DNA from: Lachnotalea glycerini
GTDB lineage: Bacteria > Bacillota > Clostridia > Lachnospirales > Lachnospiraceae
Assembly (NCBI RefSeq): GCF_003201285.1
Contig: NZ_QICS01000007.1
Coordinates: forward strand, 124,001-188,000
Length of the DNA: 64,000 nucleotides
Direction of reading: 5' to 3'
Below are positions 60,199 through 64,000 of this stretch, piece by piece. Numbering within the stretch: position 1 is the first letter of the stretch; each line of letters begins with the position of its first letter. The notes beneath the pieces were generated by a model. That model saw only the letters and a program-made list of their open reading frames with translations, was not told where the DNA came from and made no database searches. The translations under genes and the position numbers were made by a program.

Positions 60199-60616
60199 TA
60201 AAATACCTCCTCATAATTTATCTAACAATTAACGTTCGCTTTTTTAGGAGCGTTGCAAAATTTGTCATAAAAAAGCTTGTTTCATGCCTCCTCTCCCCTG
60301 CATAATTATACACTTCTAAATTAGCAAGCATTAATGGTAGTCCCCCAATTTTTGTCTAATTTTATCGTCTTTACTAGATTAGGATAGCATATTATTGTAC
60401 ATTTGTAAATCAATATGTTAAATTATTTTACAATTTATTATATTTTTGTTGTTTTTACTTTTATTTAACTTATTTTACATATTTTTTGTTTATTTTACGT
60501 ATTAAGTGTTTTTTTTCAACATAATGAACCTAAATAATACACAAAGATATTTATTTTTTACATAATAAAAAATAGAGATTATGCATTCAAAATTTGAATT
60601 TCATAACCTCTATTTG
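60199..60616. other. 418-bp region, cellulase promoter and leader
   Basis: This AT-rich upstream region of the GH48 gene contains a TATAAT element on the minus strand (about 60305-60310), a weak hairpin (60238-60276) in the presumed leader and the terminator of the DUF2325 gene at 60566-60615. No further gene is seen. Confidence 0.55.
60566..60615 (-). terminator. Terminator of the DUF3793-flavodoxin-DUF2325 operon
   Basis: AAATAGAG-G-TTATG pairs with CATAA-T-CTCTATTT and a T-run follows on the minus strand, just 2 bases after the DUF2325 stop. Confidence 0.88.
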
Positions 60617-60913
60617 CTATAAATCACATTCATTTTTACAAACATTCTCCAAAATATCATTCAATGCACATCCACTGCTGGAATGACATCTGACTAAATC
60701 CGTATTGTTTTTTTCTGCCTCCGCAACAGCACATCGTGCCATTTTGTGTGAAACTGTATTGGTAAATAATATAATTAAATCAGGACTTCCTATCTGATCT
60801 CCAAATTTACCGGACATTTTTGTAAATACCTTGGCTTTGCACTTATATTCCTTACATATCTTTTTATACTGACAGGCCATTCTATCATGTCCGCCTATAA
60901 TTACAACACTCAT
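60617..60913 (-). CDS. DUF2325 protein
   Basis: This is a 98-residue protein of the DUF2325 family: VVIIGGHDRMACQYKKICKEY at the start, LIILFTNTVSHKMARCA in the middle and a Cys-rich end (RCHSSSGCALNDIL, CKNECDL). The family is small, cytosolic and of unknown role. The gene lies 80 bases after the flavodoxin gene, with a hairpin (60950-60988) between them. AAAGGAG is 6 bases before the ATG. Confidence 0.85.
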   Translation of the reverse strand: MSVVIIGGHDRMACQYKKICKEYKCKAKVFTKMSGKFGDQIGSPDLIILFTNTVSHKMARCAVAEAEKNNTDLVRCHSSSGCALNDILENVCKNECDL

Positions 60914-60949
60914 ATTAACTCCTTTCTGACTCCTGCTGATATCTCGTAC

Positions 60950-60988
60950 AGATAAGCCGTTACATTAAACTTCGTAACGGCTTTATCT
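60950..60988 (-). terminator. Hairpin between flavodoxin and DUF2325 genes
   Basis: AGATAA-A-GCCGTTAC pairs with GTAACGGCTTATCT with one bulged base. The T-run is poor, so it is more likely an attenuator or processing hairpin than a full terminator. Confidence 0.5.
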
Positions 60989-60993
60989 AAAGA

Positions 60994-61425
60994 TCAAAGT
61001 GCTGCTAATTGCTTTCCAATCTCACTACACTCTGCTAATACCTCATCATCTGGTGTTTCCTGACACATGCAGCCTTTTCCTCCAACTAAAACAGCACCTG
61101 CATTTATCATTCTTTCTTCCCAGTCTCTCATCCATTCTCCGTCTCCCCATCCATAGGAGCCAAACAAAGCGATGTTTTTACCGGTTGCAAATTTCTCTAT
61201 CTCTTCAACAAATGGTTCCATCTCTTCTTCTTCCAAAACCTCTGCACCCATGGCAGGACAGCCTAAAGCAAATACGGTAGAATCTTTTAAACTGTCTAAA
61301 GAAGCCTTTGACACCTCAATCACCTCAGCCTCTTTACCGGCCATCTTTATTCCCTGACCGACTGCGTTTGCCATAGCCTCTGTGTTTCCTGTCTGTGACC
61401 AAAAAATTACACTTATCTTACCCAT
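60994..61425 (-). CDS. Flavodoxin
   Basis: This is a 143-residue FMN-binding electron carrier. The phosphate loop SQTGNTEAMA (T/S-x-T-G-x-T) is at residues 10-19, followed by the FMN-contact loops LGCPAMGAEVLEEEEMEPF and FGSYGWGDGEWMRDWEERM. It can replace ferredoxin when iron is scarce. It lies 14 bases after the DUF3793 gene in the same operon. The upstream inverted repeat suggests metal-dependent control; iron limitation is an inference. Confidence 0.93.
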   Translation of the reverse strand: MGKISVIFWSQTGNTEAMANAVGQGIKMAGKEAEVIEVSKASLDSLKDSTVFALGCPAMGAEVLEEEEMEPFVEEIEKFATGKNIALFGSYGWGDGEWMRDWEERMINAGAVLVGGKGCMCQETPDDEVLAECSEIGKQLAAL

Positions 61426-61439
61426 AACCTATCATCCTC

Positions 61440-62057
61440 CTAAATTACTGCATTTTGCAAATTATTATTACTATACTTGTCTATGATTTCCCAAATACTT
61501 TCCCCACTCGAAACTAAACGAATCGCGGTTTCCTTTGCCTGATTGTATTTTTCAAACATCCTTTGCTTTTCCTTTATATTTTCATATACTTTCCAGTAAC
61601 CTGCATATAGAAAATTTTGTCCCTGATTTGCCATAAATCCATACACATCTTCAACCGGATAGCCTAGTATCAAGCCCAGTTCATGTGGAAATTTTTTGCT
61701 AGTTGCCATATATGCTTCATATTTCTTTCGAATACAGCTTAAAATTTCAAAAAGCATATGATTCTTATAGCCTAACACTGCTAGCAAATTTATTACTTCT
61801 CTTTTACTTAAATAGTCCATAAGCTCATTTAACCGGTATAATAAAAAAGTTGTTTTATTCTGTGTCTCGCAAAGAATAAAATAAGAGATTTCTCCATTCT
61901 TAAACATCTCTTCCACATACTCGGCATTCTCCCTCTGAACTATAAGTAAATTGGAGATTTTAATTCCCATTATAAATGGTGCACATTGTATGGCCAATTG
62001 TATCTCTAAATTTTTAAGATTCATACTTTTTATAATTTGAAATACTTCGGAACTCAT
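61440..62057 (-). CDS. DUF3793 protein
   Basis: This is a 205-residue cytosolic protein of the DUF3793 family: LAIQCAPFIMGIKISNLLIV at the start, KREVINLLAVLGYKNHMLFEIL, then FPHELGLILGYPVEDVYGFM and YWKVYENIKEKQRMFEKYNQAKE. Its role is unknown; members are often seen beside flavodoxin genes. It is first in a three-gene operon behind a strong promoter with an inverted repeat at the start region. AAAGGAG is 5 bases before the ATG. Confidence 0.82.
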   Translation of the reverse strand: MSSEVFQIIKSMNLKNLEIQLAIQCAPFIMGIKISNLLIVQRENAEYVEEMFKNGEISYFILCETQNKTTFLLYRLNELMDYLSKREVINLLAVLGYKNHMLFEILSCIRKKYEAYMATSKKFPHELGLILGYPVEDVYGFMANQGQNFLYAGYWKVYENIKEKQRMFEKYNQAKETAIRLVSSGESIWEIIDKYSNNNLQNAVI

Positions 62058-62071
62058 GTTTTCTCCTTTCG

Positions 62072-62089
62072 AGTTAGATGTATCTAACT
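62072..62089. promoter_or_regulatory. Candidate operator, 8-2-8 inverted repeat
   Basis: AGTTAGAT and ATCTAACT flank two bases. The repeat lies directly downstream of the -10 element of the flavodoxin operon promoter, where a bound repressor would block initiation. The TTAG...CTAA core resembles sites of DtxR-family metal repressors; this is inference. Confidence 0.65.
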
Positions 62090-62096
62090 TATGTTT

Positions 62097-62125
62097 ATAT
62101 TATCTAATTGCAATCGGTTTGTCAA
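62097..62125 (-). promoter_or_regulatory. Promoter of the DUF3793-flavodoxin operon
   Basis: On the minus strand TTGACA (62120-62125) and TAATAT (62097-62102) are 17 bases apart, 40 bases before the start codon. Confidence 0.82.
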
Positions 62126-62225
62126 TAGTCATAATGATTGTTTTTTATCATTTATTTTCTTCCATTTGCCGTTTTTTATTCTAAGTCGATGCTTTTTATA
62201 AATTTAGAACAGCTTATCTCTAATC

Positions 62226-62259
62226 AAAAAAAACAGATAAAGTGTAAACACCTCATCCG
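62226..62259 (-). terminator. Terminator overlapping the M14-gene stop codon
   Basis: An 11-bp stem (CGGATGAGGTG with CACTTTATCTG, three G-U pairs), a 4-base loop and eight T residues lie on the minus strand. The stop codon at 62253-62255 is inside the left arm. Confidence 0.8.
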
Positions 62260-63203
62260 TTTTTCTCTCCATATACTATTATTTCTTTATTTTTTCCCAC
62301 ACATAAGGAACAAGTCTGATACAATATAATTCCATCCGTTTCAAAATAGATCTGCTCAATTACATTGCCAAAGTAATCCTTTATCTCACCCGCCAGTTCT
62401 CCTTTTTTAAAACTTTCACCTGCTTTTTTGCCAGGATACCAACATCCTGTATTGTTTGCACATAGCTCATGCACTTGTTCAAGTTCAGTTGACTCAAAAC
62501 TTACTTCTTTCTTATTATCTTCTAGTATCCCAAGGTATCTCATCACATTTTTAATATCTTCTTGATATAGTTCAACTTCCTCATGATTCCAAACTCCTTT
62601 GCAGCCTCGCTCAATTAGTATAGCTGGGATTCCTAACGAGCCTGCATAGTTATAGGCTCCATAACTACCTACTTTAGAACCAACCATATAATTTACATTG
62701 ACTCTTTTTGCCATTTGCTGTGCCTTATCTTTAACAGAATCCTTAGTTACTGTGACATAGTATACATAGGGAGATAAATCCTCCTGAATGTCACCTCCAT
62801 GCATATCAATATAATAATCTGTTAAACTATATAAATGATTCACTATAAAGTCAGCCAATTGTTCGGCTGCGCTTCCATTTTTATTTCCTGGAAAGACGCG
62901 GTTAAGATTTTTATTATCCTCGGGAACAACGCTGCTATTATTACATATTTCAAAACCTGATTGATTCACCGGATGTATCAGAATAACCGTTCCTTTAATT
63001 TGTTCTGGAATGATATTCTGTGCCAATTCGATAGCCGCTTGAATGCCAGTGTATTCAGTGCAATGAATCCCACTGGTAATAAGAAGAGTTTCTCCTTCTT
63101 CTTTTCCTGCAATTATAGTAACAGGCAGCTTAGACTTACCACCTAAAACTCCTAGTTCTACCTGCTTCTTCTCACCTCTTTTTACATTTAAAACCTCTAA
63201 CAT
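62253..63203 (-). CDS. Zinc hydrolase, AspA/AstE type (M14 family)
   Basis: This is a 316-residue enzyme with the zinc site of the succinylglutamate desuccinylase/aspartoacylase group: GIHCTEYTG (His and Glu ligands), NRVFPGNKNGSAAEQLADFI and the second His in YYIDMHGGDIQED. A C-terminal beta domain (from about 225) has FKKGELAGEIKDYFGN. It should cleave an N-acyl or amide bond from a small amino-acid-like substrate. It lies 59 bases after the MATE exporter gene, so import/export and degradation of one compound could be linked; the substrate is unknown. Confidence 0.87.
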   Translation of the reverse strand: MLEVLNVKRGEKKQVELGVLGGKSKLPVTIIAGKEEGETLLITSGIHCTEYTGIQAAIELAQNIIPEQIKGTVILIHPVNQSGFEICNNSSVVPEDNKNLNRVFPGNKNGSAAEQLADFIVNHLYSLTDYYIDMHGGDIQEDLSPYVYYVTVTKDSVKDKAQQMAKRVNVNYMVGSKVGSYGAYNYAGSLGIPAILIERGCKGVWNHEEVELYQEDIKNVMRYLGILEDNKKEVSFESTELEQVHELCANNTGCWYPGKKAGESFKKGELAGEIKDYFGNVIEQIYFETDGIILYQTCSLCVGKNKEIIVYGEKNG

Positions 63204-63262
63204 ATTCTATTTTACCTCTCTTTTTTATTCGTTTTATATTTTAATTGGAAGTTTTACTCTCT

Positions 63263-64000
63263 TTATTGTCTTACTGTAACAGTTTCTTTTTTTAAGAGCA
63301 GAAAAAGAATACCCATATTTAACATTGCACATATAAACCATGTGATGGGATATATATATGAAATCTTACTTACATCCTTGTAAGAGCTTGCCCACAGAAC
63401 AAGTATCAGTATACGTATAACACACAAACTAATAATGGAGTTGCACATGGGAATAAAAGAATTCCCCAATCCACGGATTACATTTCCTGTTATATCCAAA
63501 ATGGCATATAAAAAATAAAATGGAAATGTAACTAAAGTTATAGAAACTCCATAAAAGATAACTGTGTTGTCTTTTATAAAAATCCAGAAAATACTTTCAA
63601 TTACACTTAACATACTGATTGAAATAACAAGCGTTAAAAGAATCCCCAATCCCAATCCATAAATAGCTCCCTTTTTAACCCTTATTAATCTACCAGCACC
63701 CTTATTCTGACTGATAAAAATCATAACAGTCTGTCCCATGGCAAGTATTGGAAGATAAATTACTGACTCTATTTTAAAATAAGCAGAAAAAGCAGCAACT
63801 TGAGAAATTCCAAGCTTGTTTACATAATACTGCATAATAAGATTTGAAAAAGTAAGTAACACAGCCTGCACCCCTGCAGGTACTCCAATTCTAATCACTT
63901 CTTTGCCAAAATTATATTGTTCTTTAAAATCTAATTTTGGCGCATTCTGATTTATCATTAATTTTTTTATTAGCTTATAATGGTACTGATAGCCAATCAG
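63263..64000 (-). CDS. MATE-family exporter, C-terminal half (5' end beyond window)
   Basis: The frame is open from base 64000 down to the stop at 63263; there is an internal ATG at 63958, but upstream codons (GYQYHYKLIKKL) run on without a stop, so the gene continues off the right edge. The visible 245 residues form the second bundle of about six helices of a MATE sodium- or proton-driven multidrug exporter: GVPAGVQAVLLTFSNLIMQYYVN, AAFSAYFKIESVIYLPILAMGQTVMIFISQNKGAG and NVIRGLGNSFIPM. Full-length MATE proteins have about 450 residues. Confidence 0.88.
   Translation of the reverse strand: MIGYQYHYKLIKKLMINQNAPKLDFKEQYNFGKEVIRIGVPAGVQAVLLTFSNLIMQYYVNKLGISQVAAFSAYFKIESVIYLPILAMGQTVMIFISQNKGAGRLIRVKKGAIYGLGLGILLTLVISISMLSVIESIFWIFIKDNTVIFYGVSITLVTFPFYFLYAILDITGNVIRGLGNSFIPMCNSIISLCVIRILILVLWASSYKDVSKISYIYPITWFICAMLNMGILFLLLKKETVTVRQ

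Noticed and set aside
60238-60276. Hairpin in the GH48 leader as a riboswitch or terminator
   Set aside because: It is a short A/T stem with no conserved core; I could not match it to a known riboswitch.

Overview
The window reads as chromosome of a low-GC, anaerobic, plant-cell-wall-degrading member of the Clostridia, probably Lachnospiraceae. Supporting this are an AT-rich background, a trimeric [FeFe]-hydrogenase, YesMN-type two-component systems beside sugar ABC transporters, and a neighbouring GH9 + GH48 cellulase pair without dockerins. A similar Cel9/Cel48 pair is known from Lachnoclostridium phytofermentans. The species itself cannot be named from the sequence alone. No rRNA, tRNA or CRISPR array was seen.

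Layout from left to right. 1-5.4 kb: a PL1 pectate lyase cut by the left edge, a PutP sodium symporter and a secreted GH18 chitinase. 5.4-17.5 kb: a xyloglucan-oligosaccharide-like module made of GH31 alpha-xylosidase and GH3 beta-glucosidase, a YesM/YesN pair transcribed the other way, and an LplABC-type ABC importer. 17.6-24.3 kb: a tight operon of an unrecognised secreted protein, a PhnD-PhnC-PhnE-PhnE importer and a cytosolic 5'-nucleotidase-like phosphoesterase. 24.8-28 kb: an AraC/GyrI-like regulator, an SUMF1-domain protein and a PL9 pectate lyase. 28.2-35.3 kb: an ABC-2 type transporter in line with a CitA/CitB-type two-component system, then a KdgT-family permease and malic enzyme. 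35.6-39.7 kb: the hydCBA hydrogenase operon.

39.7-41.9 kb: a roughly 2 kb island bounded by two near-identical 115-bp direct repeats. It carries a double-glycine-leader peptide gene, an overlooked 56-codon membrane peptide, a CPBP-family membrane protease and a decayed IS4/IS1634-like transposase. It looks like an acquired bacteriocin-like cassette inserted between the bgl and hyd operons, and it is the most unusual part of the window.

41.9-46.3 kb: a bglG-bglP-bglA beta-glucoside PTS operon with two RNA antiterminator/terminator sites. 46.5-54.6 kb: a GH29 alpha-fucosidase with an ABC sugar importer and a divergent YesMN pair. 54.7-60.2 kb: free GH48 and GH9 cellulases with X2 and CBM3 modules, with a terminator-like hairpin between them. 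60.6-62.1 kb: a DUF3793-flavodoxin-DUF2325 operon behind a strong promoter whose start region carries an 8-2-8 inverted repeat. 62.2-64 kb: an AspA/AstE-type M14 enzyme and a MATE exporter cut by the right edge.

Taken together, secreted cellulases, pectate lyases and a chitinase would release oligosaccharides. ABC and PTS importers take these up, cytosolic glycosidases (GH31, GH3, GH1, GH29) finish them, and the hydrogenase disposes of reductant. Several upstream start codons were moved to the ATG, GTG or TTG that has a properly spaced ribosome binding site.
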